Below, piece after piece: positions 1 through 9,111 of a stretch of DNA of 53,080 bases. The stretch is taken from contig JARBTX010000020.1 in NCBI GenBank assembly GCA_029239975.1, positions 1-53,080 on the forward strand, written 5' to 3'. The translations under genes and the position numbers were made by a program. The DNA comes from Anaerocolumna sp. (GTDB taxonomy: Bacteria > Bacillota > Clostridia > Lachnospirales > Lachnospiraceae). The notes beneath the pieces were generated by a model. It did no database searches. It worked only from the letters and a program-made list of their open reading frames with translations, and had not been told where the DNA came from. Position 1 is the first letter of the stretch. Every line of letters starts with the position of its first letter.

Positions 1-264
1 CACAATGAATCCTAATATGACCATGAATATATTGACATACTCCCATTGAATCTTATAGAACATAAAGTTAGTAAATTGCATCTCCCATATTGTAGTTAGG
101 AGAACCAATAAAACAATAACGTTTGCTGCCCCAACAGAGCCTCGCCTTTCATGTGTTAAATCCCAAAATCCATCAAAAGGGTGTAAGATTACATAAAAGG
201 AATACTTTAAAGTCTTTAATAAATGCTCGAAACGGCTTCGATTGAACACATTTGCTAAACTCAT
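1..264 (-). CDS. Yip1-like membrane protein, N-terminal part only (runs off the window)
   Basis: An open frame starts at an ATG at 264 and continues to the window edge, giving 88 codons and no stop. The start overlaps the stop of the NHL-repeat gene as ATGA, so translation is probably coupled. The peptide begins MSLANVFNRSRFEHLLKTLK, continues into YVILHPFDGFWDLTHERRG, and then a hydrophobic segment at about residues 45-60. A short cytoplasmic head, an HPFDGFWDL-like motif before the first membrane helix and several helices are typical of Yip1-domain proteins, which in Firmicutes are of unknown function and often sit beside sugar ABC transporters. It is the last visible gene of the transporter operon. 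The family call rests on the N-terminus alone. Confidence 0.6.
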   Translation of the reverse strand, partial: MSLANVFNRSRFEHLLKTLKYSFYVILHPFDGFWDLTHERRGSVGAANVIVLLVLLTTIWEMQFTNFMFYKIQWEYVNIFMVILGFIV

Positions 265-1739
265 TCCTTTTCCACCTCCCTTTTGATTTTCTTAAAAATC
301 TTAATTACTTTTGGTATTAAAATAAAGGCTGCCAATACTATAAGAGCATAGCCTATATTATCTTCCACCAATTCTTTTCGATATAATTTAAATGCTTTGG
401 AATAATTCTCATCATCCATCTTAAGTTCAAAATACTCCATTGCCTTTTTATACTCGCCTTTTCTTAAGAAAGAACGTCCAATGCCAATATAAGCCAAATC
501 ATAATTTCCGTTAAATTTTAAAACTTCTTCCCATTTTTTAGCTGACAAATCATAATTTCCTTTTTTATATTGCATTAAGCCTTCATTAATCAATCTTCCA
601 TACTGGGTTAACGATAATTCAGTTAAAGTAGCAGAACGTGAATCCAATACCAATAATTGATCACCAATGTCTTCAATTGCGGAAGGATACTGAAAGAATC
701 CAGCTTTATTACCCTGTCCTCCAAATGCATATAAAAGATTTCCTTGAAAGTCATATGAAAAAATACGTCCACGAACACGGTCAACTGCACAATAAGTATC
801 ATTTTCAAGAGCTACTACATCTATTAACTTTGATGATCCGCTAATACCACCTGCATTGCCCCAATAAATATCACCGATTGGTGGATAGAAACCGTTACGA
901 ACTAAGATATCAGTACCCATGGAATTTAACTTTCTAATTGGATTGGCTCCACCACTTATTAAATCTCTTCCATTAAACGTACTTGTGGTGGTATAAATAA
1001 ATCCGTCTAAATCTAATGCTAGATTGTTATATTCCGTTGGAACAAATAACTCCATCTGCGCTCTTTGTGCTTTTGTTGATATCATCTTCCAAAAATAATC
1101 TACTAAATTAACAGTAACTTTATTTGCACCAATGTAACCTGTAAAGGTTCCTTCTGGAGCAAATTCCATTAAACCCTTATTTACATTCATGGCCTGAACG
1201 TAAATTCTTCCAGCACTATCAACTACTAATTTGATAGGTAAAAAATCAGAAGTACTATCTATGGTCTCATCTTCCGGTTTCGTTATAATTTTGATTACGT
1301 CTAAATCATTATTTAAAATTAATATTCTCTGATTATTCGTGTCGCAGATGTAGAGATCACCTGTTTCTGTCACAAAAATATCCTGTGGATATGCTAAGGT
1401 ACTCTCTTCCCCATTCATTACTATTTTATCTATTACACGAACTAGGGAATAATTTGTATCGTTTTTTATTAATTCCACAATACGATTATTAAAGGAATCA
1501 CAGATATATACATTTTTATCCCTAACAAACAATCCTTGTGGTTCTTTAAAACTACCTATTCCAAAATCATTTCCCATCAGTACTGTACTTGGTACATATG
1601 CATCTGGTGATTCTCTTTCATCTCCCCAAAAGTCATATGTATATGTATAAAAACTAGGCTCAGCATAGACAGGTACAGTAGTAAAAAGTGTTAACAAAAG
1701 TATAATAAGGCAGATGATTCGTTTTTTTAGTTTTTTCAT
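261..1739 (-). CDS. Secreted or membrane-anchored NHL-repeat protein with TPR region
   Basis: The 492-residue product starts with a signal peptide (MKKLKKRIICLIILLLTLFT, cleavage probably near VYAEP). Several NHL-type blades follow, for example FKEPQGLFV..NVYICDSFNNRI and YPQDIFVTETGDLYICDTNN, over roughly residues 50-370, which predicts a beta-propeller. Residues about 375-455 contain tetratricopeptide-like helices (GLMQYKKGNYDLSAKKWEEV, IGRSFLRKGEYKKAMEYF), and a C-terminal membrane helix lies near 468-485 with a basic tail. The propeller and TPR therefore probably face outward. A longer frame reaches 1832, but it reads through an intergenic repeat; the GGAGG just before 1739 fixes this start. 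It lies downstream of two permeases and overlaps the Yip1-like gene, so it is probably an accessory protein of the transporter. Its ligand is unknown. Confidence 0.8.
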   Translation of the reverse strand: MKKLKKRIICLIILLLTLFTTVPVYAEPSFYTYTYDFWGDERESPDAYVPSTVLMGNDFGIGSFKEPQGLFVRDKNVYICDSFNNRIVELIKNDTNYSLVRVIDKIVMNGEESTLAYPQDIFVTETGDLYICDTNNQRILILNNDLDVIKIITKPEDETIDSTSDFLPIKLVVDSAGRIYVQAMNVNKGLMEFAPEGTFTGYIGANKVTVNLVDYFWKMISTKAQRAQMELFVPTEYNNLALDLDGFIYTTTSTFNGRDLISGGANPIRKLNSMGTDILVRNGFYPPIGDIYWGNAGGISGSSKLIDVVALENDTYCAVDRVRGRIFSYDFQGNLLYAFGGQGNKAGFFQYPSAIEDIGDQLLVLDSRSATLTELSLTQYGRLINEGLMQYKKGNYDLSAKKWEEVLKFNGNYDLAYIGIGRSFLRKGEYKKAMEYFELKMDDENYSKAFKLYRKELVEDNIGYALIVLAAFILIPKVIKIFKKIKREVEKE

Positions 1740-1745
1740 ATTAAA

Positions 1746-1822
1746 CCTCCATGCTGCCGAAGCACCGCGAATTTGGGCGCCAGCACAAATTTGCCGTGTG
1801 TAAAATCTTGATTTTTCACACT
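1746..1822 (-). repeat. Intra-operon repeat element, copy A
   Basis: This element fills the gap between the permease stop (1829) and the NHL-gene start (1739). Read on the minus strand it begins with an imperfect GTGTGAAAAATC / GATTTTACACAC hairpin, then AAATTTGTGCTG, and ends CGGCAGCATGGAGG, where GGAGG is the ribosome binding site of the NHL gene. TGCTG and CAGCA form a second potential stem. Related copies lie at 16932-17006 and 43827-43912, both also between operon genes and ending the same way. Confidence 0.75.
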
Positions 1823-1828
1823 TCCACC

Positions 1829-2686
1829 TCAATCCTTAATACCAGATGTTGCCATGGTCTCGATAATATTACTTTGTGCAAATATGAATATTCCTACCGG
1901 TACAATCATCATAAAAAGAGAGACAGCCGCACCTACGCCAGCTCTTGCTACACCGCCATTTATAATTTGTTGTAAGGCATATGGCAAAGTTTTTAGTTCT
2001 TCCGAGTAAATAAAATTTGATGCTTTATTGTTCCAAAGGTTTTGTATGGAGAATATAATTAATGTTAACCAAGCTGGTTTTACCATTGGCATTACTACTC
2101 TCATAAATACAGCACCTTCTTTTGCACCATCGATCTTAGCAGCTTCGATTAACGAATCAGGAATACCTTCCATAAATTGTTTCATTAAGAACAATCCCAT
2201 AGGAGATGCAAACGCAGGTATAATAACTGCCAAATAAGTATCCACCCAATGAAGCTTTGTCATAATTAAATAATTTGGTATGGCTGTAACATAAGTCGAA
2301 AACATTAATGCTAAAATAACCAATTGAAAGAACAATTTACTTCCTGGAAATTTATACTTTGCCAAAACAAAAGCGCCCATGGAAGCAATGATTAAATGTC
2401 CAACTGTTCCAGCTGCTGTTATAAATACGGTGTTAAATATGTATCTTGAAAATGGAACCCAGGATTTTCCCATAATTACAAACAAATCTTGGAAATTATC
2501 TAAGGTTGGTTTTTGCACAAATAACTTTGGGGGAAATAAGAAAATCTCATCTAAAGGTTTGAATGCATTATTGATTGCAAAAATAAGTGGATATGCAAAA
2601 AATGCACCAAACAAAATCAGAATAAGGTAGATTCCAACATCTCCACCTCGTGACCTATTCGGTTTTCTTCTTTTTAATCTCTTCAT
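1829..2686 (-). CDS. Sugar ABC transporter permease, MalG/AraQ type (CUT1)
   Basis: This 285-residue inner-membrane permease has about six predicted helices. It carries the cytoplasmic EAA loop that docks the ATPase, EAAKIDGAKEGAVFMRVVMP at about residues 182-201, as expected for binding-protein-dependent CUT1 importers. Its N-terminus is basic (KRLKRRKPNRSRG) and cytoplasmic. The start is preceded by GGGAG. It is the second permease of the operon and follows the other by 14 bp. No ATPase gene accompanies the operon, so a shared MsmK/UgpC-type ATPase encoded elsewhere is expected. The substrate cannot be read from the sequence; an oligosaccharide is likely from the family and the binding-protein partner. 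Confidence 0.92.
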   Translation of the reverse strand: MKRLKRRKPNRSRGGDVGIYLILILFGAFFAYPLIFAINNAFKPLDEIFLFPPKLFVQKPTLDNFQDLFVIMGKSWVPFSRYIFNTVFITAAGTVGHLIIASMGAFVLAKYKFPGSKLFFQLVILALMFSTYVTAIPNYLIMTKLHWVDTYLAVIIPAFASPMGLFLMKQFMEGIPDSLIEAAKIDGAKEGAVFMRVVMPMVKPAWLTLIIFSIQNLWNNKASNFIYSEELKTLPYALQQIINGGVARAGVGAAVSLFMMIVPVGIFIFAQSNIIETMATSGIKD

Positions 2687-2700
2687 AATGAGTCTCCCTT

Positions 2701-3633
2701 TTAAGTTCCTACTTTACGCAATAAAGATTGTATTAGTTTATTACATAGTAGCATGGTTAAGAAAAGAATCGTAGCTATAGCAGATGCATAACCCATTTCA
2801 AATCGTATGGAACCATAGTCGATTAGATGATTTACTACCGTTTGTGCTGCATAATCAGTACTTGGAAAACCTGCAAGTGCCATGGTAACATCCGCAACAC
2901 CAAAGGATTGTGTAATTGCCATAACAGCGCCAAACATAAGCATTGGTTTCATATTTGGCAAGGTAATATACCAAAGTTCCTGCCATCTATTTTTAATACC
3001 ATCCACTAATCCTGCTTCATATTGCTCTTCTCCAATGGTTTGTAATCCTGCTATAAAGGATAAGAAACCAGTACCTAAACTCATCCATAACACTACGATG
3101 ATAATAACGTTCATTATGTAATCTGGATTACTAAGCCATAATATTGGTTGTGAAATGATGCCTAGATTTAATAACAAACCATTAATATACCCGTAGGCAT
3201 CCCCACTAAATATAATTCCCCAAAGTAAATACAACTGCCCAGCTATGGTTGGAGCATAAAATATTAATACAGCTACTGCTCTTAGATACCTTGGTAACTC
3301 ATGGATAAACCAAGCAAATAGAAATGCTGCTAAGTAACCAATGGGGCCTGTTATTGCTGCTAGCAGAAATGTATTTTTTACTGCAATTAAAAATACGTCA
3401 TCTGCTAACAACAGATTAATATAATTTCTAAGCCCAATAAATCTAGCGGGTTCTAAGATGTTATAGTAAGTAAAACTATAAAAAATCGAAATAATTACCG
3501 GTGCGATTACAAATGTGGTAAACAAGATTGCATAAGGAGCCAAAAATAAATAACAAGTCTTATGGGCCTTCATGTCTTTTAGCATGAATTTGGCTTCTCT
3601 TTTTTTTCTATCTGCTAAACTTTTAAGACTCAT
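2701..3633 (-). CDS. Sugar ABC transporter permease, MalF/UgpA type (CUT1)
   Basis: The 310-residue permease has six or seven membrane helices and the EAA-loop signature QYEAGLVDGIKNRWQELWYI followed by TLPNMKP, which contacts the ATPase. Its basic N-terminal tail (about 35 residues before the first helix) is typical of UgpA/MalF partners. The start has GGAGAG seven bases upstream. It sits 14 bp after the binding-protein gene and 14 bp before the second permease, so the three are co-transcribed and form one importer with two different permeases. Family assignment is firm; the sugar transported is not known. Confidence 0.92.
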   Translation of the reverse strand: MSLKSLADRKKREAKFMLKDMKAHKTCYLFLAPYAILFTTFVIAPVIISIFYSFTYYNILEPARFIGLRNYINLLLADDVFLIAVKNTFLLAAITGPIGYLAAFLFAWFIHELPRYLRAVAVLIFYAPTIAGQLYLLWGIIFSGDAYGYINGLLLNLGIISQPILWLSNPDYIMNVIIIVVLWMSLGTGFLSFIAGLQTIGEEQYEAGLVDGIKNRWQELWYITLPNMKPMLMFGAVMAITQSFGVADVTMALAGFPSTDYAAQTVVNHLIDYGSIRFEMGYASAIATILFLTMLLCNKLIQSLLRKVGT

Positions 3634-3647
3634 ACCGTTTCTCTCCT

Positions 3648-6557
3648 TTATTCATCTTCTAAACCAAACTCTAAGCGTTTTTTCTCAAGCTCATCGTTAA
3701 TTGTTCTAGCATAATCAAGTAAAGTTTCTCTCGCATCTTCATTCTTATTAATTACCTTACGAACTGCATTTATAATATGTCTATGTGTGTAGTATCCACC
3801 TGGAACTTCAGGTGTTCCAACCACCCATTCCCACTGTTCTTTTAAGGTTTCTGAATTACTTCTGCTCCATGCTAATTGATCAAATGCAACCTTGTTGGCT
3901 GTTGCATATCTAGCTGATGCTCCCATAACACTTTCTAATTCACGCCCGAATCGCACCTGTGTATCTGAACTAGCCCACCACTTTAAGAATTCCCAGGCAT
4001 TCTCTTTATTCTTAGCGTTAGAGAGCATCATAGAACAATTGCCCCAGAAGTTAACAGAACGATTAACAGTTCCGTCTTCTTCCTTTGTACCAGGTAATAC
4101 TGCAAAACTCCATAAACCTCTTATCTCTGGTGCAAATACTGACAACGTATTAAAGGTGTTATAATCTGCAAGACCCAATGGCATCTCACCTGTTCTGAAA
4201 CGATTTACAAAATCATAAACAGTTGGAACTTTGTAATGAGTAAAAAACTTTGTATATGATTCAAATGCTTCCACACCAAGATCCGTATCAATCACGGCTC
4301 TTGACCCATCACTATTATAAAGAGAGCCACCTCTTTGATATAATTGAGCAAAGAAGTTGGATAAATCTGGGCTAGCTATATTATTAATTTTCCTTTCGGT
4401 AGAAGGAATACCTACATTCATATTATTTTTTTGAATGGTTGGTAAAATCTTAATTAAATCATCCCATGTATCAGGTACATCAAGCCCTAATTCATCTAAT
4501 ATATCCTTCCGATAAAATAACACATTAAAATACTGAGTCTCTGGTAATGCATAGGTACCTCCATTGAATTGATATGGCACCAAGGACTGCTCGTAATATT
4601 CTTGTGTTACATCACTAAAATCCTGGAACTTAGATAAATCTTCTACCGCACCACGAATTGCAAAGTTCACAGGTTCTCCTTGCCCTACCGTCAATGCAAT
4701 ATCTGGTCCAGTGCCAGCTACTACAGCTGGTAATAATACTTCTGGAGATATTAATCTAACATTGATACTGATTCCTGTATTTGGTGTAAAGGTATCATCA
4801 ATCATGGTTTTTAAAATAGTACTTTGATCACGACCAGAAAGCATCCATACTGTTACTGCATCTTCTTTCGCATAGACATTTCCAATGGAATTATAATCTT
4901 CAAAGAAGGACGCTGCAAAAGATCTGAACTCATGTGCTACTTTTGTAAAGAAAGTTTCCTTTACTTCTGGTAATTTTGCATCTACGGCACTAACAACAAT
5001 ACTATCAACATCTAATGGAGCTTCACTCATAGTTAATATGGAAGTACCTAATGCAGAGATATTCAATTTAAAATTCTCTAAGGATTTTGGTATCTTATCT
5101 GGTCGATTCACGAAACGCTCTAACTGAGCTGCAAGGGTTTGTGCCGTAGCAATTTGCGAACCTCTTTGACCAGAATAACCTGCTAAATCATCTACTAATT
5201 TATATAAAATCTTGCTTTCTAAATCCATGGCTTCTATTACTTCTGGATAAACTTTATCCACCCTATAATCTCTATATTTATCCGGTGTTGTTCCTGTAAG
5301 AATTAAAATCTTACGATACATTTCATTTAAACGGAAAACACTCTCTTCTAGGGTATTTAGAATATTACCTAAATCTCCTAGTGTTACTTCTAAGCGGATA
5401 GTATGTTTTCCTTTTGTGAGTGGGAATTGGTAAGGCTCTCCGTTATCAGCGGATAGGGTTTTTAACTCCCATGTATTGCTATAATGAAAAGGTATAATAG
5501 AAACTTCTTTAAATGGCGTCTTACCATCAATGGTTAAAGATCTGTTTGATACAAATCCACGGTTATAATTTTGTCTTCCTTTTATAGATATATTGTAAAG
5601 CCCGTCTTCTGGAACTTCTATCTCCCACTCTATCCATTGTCCTGGTACTCTCCACTGGTAACCCCCAGTCATATTAAGACGTATCTTGGCTGAACTATAT
5701 GGTTCTGTATTAGAGGATGCACGGTCAAATGATGCATAAAGAGATGGAGATGAACGAAATAGAGATTCTTCTCCTTGAATTACATTCACAAAATTTTGAT
5801 CTGTATTTTTATATGTTTCTATATTAATTGTTTTCTTAAACTCATCATAGGAAAGGGTTTCATCCGCATTTTTAATGACCAATTTGCGTATTACAAGTGG
5901 TTCATTCACAGATTCTAATTTCAATGTGTTTGTACCTTGTTTAAAATAAAATTGGTATGGTTCCGTGAAATACCCCATGTAATCTTTAAAATAAGCACTT
6001 TCCCATCTTGGTTCTTCAATTTGACTTGGTCTGATATCATTTCCTCTATTATCTTGTTTCACTGCTGACTTGTCTGTCCAAACTCTGCTAAGTGCTATGG
6101 TATCTGCACCAAGGAAAGGCATCTCGCCATTGATATAAATACATCGTTCAATATCAATTCCCCTAGATTCTTCCGGAAAATATTCTATGTATATGTTGTA
6201 CAAACCTTCCTTTGCCACATTAATGTTCCACTCTACATAGCCATCATCTTTTGAAACTAAGACTTGCCCTTCGCCTTCATAATTATCAATGACTTCTACT
6301 TCTTTTCCATCGGAATAACCAAAAAGATCAACTTCTATCTCAACATCTGGAGAAGGAACTAAACCTAGATGATCTAAATAATTCGTATATGTATTTTCTC
6401 TTCCTAACCCTTCTATACTTGAAGTCAAATCATACCCTTCATATTTTTCTGCATAACTTTCATCGTTTCGAAATACTTGTAAGAGAATAACAACCAATAT
6501 GATAACTACTATGAAAATTAAGGTGATAATGAAACTTTTCTTTTTTGAATTCGCCAT
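3648..6557 (-). CDS. Membrane-anchored solute-binding protein fused to two carbohydrate-binding-like domains
   Basis: This 969-residue protein is more than twice the length of an ordinary family 1 sugar-binding protein. Residues 7-28 form a membrane anchor; no lipobox cysteine is seen. Two related beta-sandwich-like modules follow at about 73-235 and 262-395. They share the pattern W-x-I-x-V-x(2-3)-(E/D)GLYNI, an RG turn, (I/D)G-x-(M/T)PF, PYQF and a G-x(2)-T-(L/I)-x-LE ending. A mostly helical region spans 400-560. The C-terminal 565-965 is the extracellular binding-protein domain (VYAKEDAVTVWMLSGRDQST, then GTGPDIALTVGQGEPVNFA). It is the first gene of the operon, directly upstream of the permeases. 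The extra modules probably hold polysaccharide or long oligosaccharide near the importer, which is inference. Confidence 0.88.
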   Translation of the reverse strand: MANSKKKSFIITLIFIVVIILVVILLQVFRNDESYAEKYEGYDLTSSIEGLGRENTYTNYLDHLGLVPSPDVEIEVDLFGYSDGKEVEVIDNYEGEGQVLVSKDDGYVEWNINVAKEGLYNIYIEYFPEESRGIDIERCIYINGEMPFLGADTIALSRVWTDKSAVKQDNRGNDIRPSQIEEPRWESAYFKDYMGYFTEPYQFYFKQGTNTLKLESVNEPLVIRKLVIKNADETLSYDEFKKTINIETYKNTDQNFVNVIQGEESLFRSSPSLYASFDRASSNTEPYSSAKIRLNMTGGYQWRVPGQWIEWEIEVPEDGLYNISIKGRQNYNRGFVSNRSLTIDGKTPFKEVSIIPFHYSNTWELKTLSADNGEPYQFPLTKGKHTIRLEVTLGDLGNILNTLEESVFRLNEMYRKILILTGTTPDKYRDYRVDKVYPEVIEAMDLESKILYKLVDDLAGYSGQRGSQIATAQTLAAQLERFVNRPDKIPKSLENFKLNISALGTSILTMSEAPLDVDSIVVSAVDAKLPEVKETFFTKVAHEFRSFAASFFEDYNSIGNVYAKEDAVTVWMLSGRDQSTILKTMIDDTFTPNTGISINVRLISPEVLLPAVVAGTGPDIALTVGQGEPVNFAIRGAVEDLSKFQDFSDVTQEYYEQSLVPYQFNGGTYALPETQYFNVLFYRKDILDELGLDVPDTWDDLIKILPTIQKNNMNVGIPSTERKINNIASPDLSNFFAQLYQRGGSLYNSDGSRAVIDTDLGVEAFESYTKFFTHYKVPTVYDFVNRFRTGEMPLGLADYNTFNTLSVFAPEIRGLWSFAVLPGTKEEDGTVNRSVNFWGNCSMMLSNAKNKENAWEFLKWWASSDTQVRFGRELESVMGASARYATANKVAFDQLAWSRSNSETLKEQWEWVVGTPEVPGGYYTHRHIINAVRKVINKNEDARETLLDYARTINDELEKKRLEFGLEDE

Positions 6558-6590
6558 ACTGGAATTTCTCCTTTACTTTGTATATATTGT

Positions 6591-6611
6591 ACATTTTTTA
6601 GTAAAAAATGT
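6591..6611. promoter_or_regulatory. 21-bp perfect palindrome upstream of the transporter operon
   Basis: Ten-base arms ACATTTTTTA and TAAAAAATGT flank a single G, 34 bp upstream of the binding-protein start. It could be an operator or a leader hairpin; no run of T follows on the minus strand, so it is not a terminator. Confidence 0.4.
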
Positions 6612-6953
6612 GATTTATTTTGAATTTTACCTCTTTAGAATATAATAATTTTTCCAATTTTACTTCTCAATAATTGCTATAAAATTATCATGTCTTGCTA
6701 TAATAATTTTAAATATTTATAAATTATTTTATTTTTATCCAAACTACTTTATCTAGTTTACAATTAGGATAAGATATATTACAATGTTAATGTATGGATA
6801 TTACATTTTTATATAAAATTGTATAGCAATTTTTAATATTATTTGCTTTTGTTACTATATTATATAAATCAACATTTTTTTTATAATTTTTCAACAAATT
6901 ATACAATTATTATTTTATGTCTACCTATATATCAAGAAAGGATTGGTGTAGTA
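6612..6953. other. Divergent intergenic region between transporter operon and AraC gene
   Basis: This very AT-rich stretch must hold the promoters of the minus-strand transporter operon and the plus-strand AraC gene. Many TATAAT-like hexamers occur and none can be chosen with confidence. No RNA gene or coding frame is supported. Confidence 0.5.
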
Positions 6954-7826
6954 ATGATTAAATCACTTGATGGGATATTTGAGAAAGTTGATTACGAAAA
7001 AAATTCATCTGTTTTACTATATGTCAATAAAGAATATGAAAATTACCCAATTCATTGGCATACGGCTATGGAGATTATAATGCCTTTAGAGAATGATTAT
7101 AAAGTCGTTATCAGTAAAAATGCTTACCATTTAAATCCGAATGATATCTTAATTATTCCACCAGGAGAATTGCATGAATTATTCGCACCACGTACTGGTA
7201 GACGAATCATCTTTCAATTCGATTTTGCAATCATAAGTAATCTTAAAGGATTTACAGGTATTTTCCCAATTCTTTTACAACCTCGCCTACTTACTCCTGA
7301 AAACTCAGAGGATATTCACACAGAACTTATGAATCTTTTACTTAGAATAAAGGAAGAATATATCCAGAACGATAATCTTAGTGAAGCAGCTATTTACTCA
7401 AAAATTATTCAAATTTTTGTATATACAGCTAGAAAATACATGAATACAGGCAATTTATTTCCTGATGTAAAACTAAGTAAGCAAAAAGAATACATAGAGA
7501 AGTTTAATATTATATTTGATTATATTAATGAGAATCTTACAGAAGATATTACACTAGATAAAATTGCGGATGTAGCAGGGTTTAGTAAATTTCATTTTTC
7601 CAGACTATTTAAGCAATTTACAAATATGTCATTTTATGATTACTTAAATCAAAAAAGAGTAAAATCCGCAGAGAGTTTGCTATTAAATCCTAATAATTCC
7701 ATTACTGATGTTGCCATGAAATCAGGCTTTAGCAGTATATCAACCTTTAACCGTGTATTTAAAACAGTGAAGGAATGCACCCCAACCGAATTTAAAAACC
7801 TATATTTTTATAAAGGTGTTGTTTGA
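6954..7826 (+). CDS. AraC family transcriptional regulator (cupin plus HTH)
   Basis: The 290-residue regulator has an N-terminal cupin-like sugar-sensing domain (about residues 15-150; HWHTAMEIIMP and PNDILIIPPGELHELF). Its C-terminal double helix-turn-helix is at about 185-285, with LDKIADVAGFSKFHFSRLF and then SITDVAMKSGFSSISTFNRV. I chose the ATG at 6954 because the upstream 37 codons of the open frame are hydrophobic and AT-driven and AAGAAAGGA lies before this ATG. It is transcribed divergently from the sugar ABC operon, which it most likely controls in response to the imported sugar or a metabolite. Confidence 0.9.
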   Translation: MIKSLDGIFEKVDYEKNSSVLLYVNKEYENYPIHWHTAMEIIMPLENDYKVVISKNAYHLNPNDILIIPPGELHELFAPRTGRRIIFQFDFAIISNLKGFTGIFPILLQPRLLTPENSEDIHTELMNLLLRIKEEYIQNDNLSEAAIYSKIIQIFVYTARKYMNTGNLFPDVKLSKQKEYIEKFNIIFDYINENLTEDITLDKIADVAGFSKFHFSRLFKQFTNMSFYDYLNQKRVKSAESLLLNPNNSITDVAMKSGFSSISTFNRVFKTVKECTPTEFKNLYFYKGVV

Positions 7827-7864
7827 ACCAGTTATTATTAATAATAAAAAGTCCAGTTAAATAA

Positions 7865-7927
7865 AAAATATGAGTACTATCTATTCAAGATTTTCTATAT
7901 CTGAATAGAATGTACTCATATTTTTTT
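7865..7927 (+). terminator. Rho-independent terminator after the AraC gene
   Basis: AATATGAGTAC pairs with GTACTCATATT, with an inner ATTCA/TGAAT stem, followed by a run of seven T. The hairpin is strong and begins 39 bases after the AraC stop. Confidence 0.85.
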
Positions 7928-8028
7928 GTACCTCTAAATGAAACGAGAATTAAAAGCAAATTTTAACTACTATAGGCTATTTGTTCAAACAAAAAGTACG
8001 AATATGTCTGCAGAAAGCATTTATATGG

Positions 8029-9000
8029 TTAAACAAATAAAACCAATACTGTTAAAATAGAACAAAGTATGATATAAGATAATATACCATTATTTCCGTA
8101 GATTAATTTTCTTCTTAACGATGATTCCAATGGATAAATCGGCGGTTCGAAGGTTATATTCTTCTTCTCTTTGATAAAAAGTCCAATTCCAGTTACCAAT
8201 AGTAAAATTATTATTACACCAGCTAGCGAAATAAGTAATCTGTTACCGGATAAAGCTAAATTAGGCATAATAATGGACCCCATGGTATTAATACATATAT
8301 GTAAGATAATTGTATATTTAATTCGATTTGTCTTTATGGCAACATATGCAAAAATAATCCCTAGCACGGTAGCATAAAAAAATTGGAATAAGTTTAAGTG
8401 GAATAACCCAAAGGCTAATGCAGTTAACCAAATCGCAGTTTTATCACCAAAGATCCGCAATTTGCTTAATAAAATGCCTCGAAAAGTAATCTCTTCAAAT
8501 ATTGGTGCAACGATACAAGCAAATATAAACGTATAAAATAAATTCGAAGATGTAATAGCTTCTGACAATGGATTTTTTATTGGTTCACCAATGATAAAAC
8601 CAATAAAAGAGTTTAATGCAATCGTAAAATAATTAAAGATATAGGTTGCTGCCATACAAATTAAAAATGCAGTAATGAGTTCTTTTAGTTTCATCTCCTT
8701 GGGTTCAGCTTTTTTTATACTTGGTACCTTTTTTACTAACAAGCAAAACACTGGGAATGAAGTTGCATAAAACCCTACAACCACTAAAACCCAAGTCATC
8801 CATGGTTGTTCCCATAATCTCGGTGCTAATAAACGAACTAATAGTACTGAAACAGTTTGCACAAATTGTATCATCAACACCATAATAAATAAGGAATATC
8901 CAATTTTACTTAAAACCCATCTCTTATTTTTTATATCATTATCATATTCCGTCGAGCCATACTTTGTATATATAATTTCTTTGATTTCATCATTGCCCAA
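8029..9000 (-). CDS. CPBP family intramembrane metalloprotease (CAAX/Abi type)
   Basis: The 323-residue multi-pass membrane protein has the three CPBP (type II CAAX protease, Abi) motifs in order: EEITFRG (EExxxR), FGLFHLNLFQF (FxxxH) and HICINTMG (HxxxN). The glutamates and histidines are the expected catalytic and metal-binding residues. About eight hydrophobic segments are visible. The frame starts at TTG (9000) with AGGAGGGG at good spacing; no nearby ATG exists in frame, so a TTG start is likely. It stands alone between the AraC gene and a HAD gene. Family members process prenylated or peptide substrates, including bacteriocin immunity roles; the substrate here is unknown. Confidence 0.9.
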   Translation of the reverse strand: MGNDEIKEIIYTKYGSTEYDNDIKNKRWVLSKIGYSLFIMVLMIQFVQTVSVLLVRLLAPRLWEQPWMTWVLVVVGFYATSFPVFCLLVKKVPSIKKAEPKEMKLKELITAFLICMAATYIFNYFTIALNSFIGFIIGEPIKNPLSEAITSSNLFYTFIFACIVAPIFEEITFRGILLSKLRIFGDKTAIWLTALAFGLFHLNLFQFFYATVLGIIFAYVAIKTNRIKYTIILHICINTMGSIIMPNLALSGNRLLISLAGVIIILLLVTGIGLFIKEKKNITFEPPIYPLESSLRRKLIYGNNGILSYIILCSILTVLVLFV

Positions 9001-9111
9001 ATAAATCCCCTCCTAAAACTATGTAGTATTACAGTTGTTTTTCAGTTTTTTTCGTTTTATTCCATCACGTTCCATTGCTAACTCCACATTCGTATTTTAA
9101 ATTACTTATAT

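Noticed and set aside
1740..1832. N-terminal extension of the NHL-repeat protein
   Set aside because: The extra 31 codons translate the intergenic repeat; a signal peptide and GGAGG favour the start at 1739.
6843..6953. Upstream extension of the first AraC gene
   Set aside because: The extra 37 residues are an AT-driven hydrophobic stretch outside the cupin fold, and the ribosome-binding-like AAGAAAGGA lies inside it.
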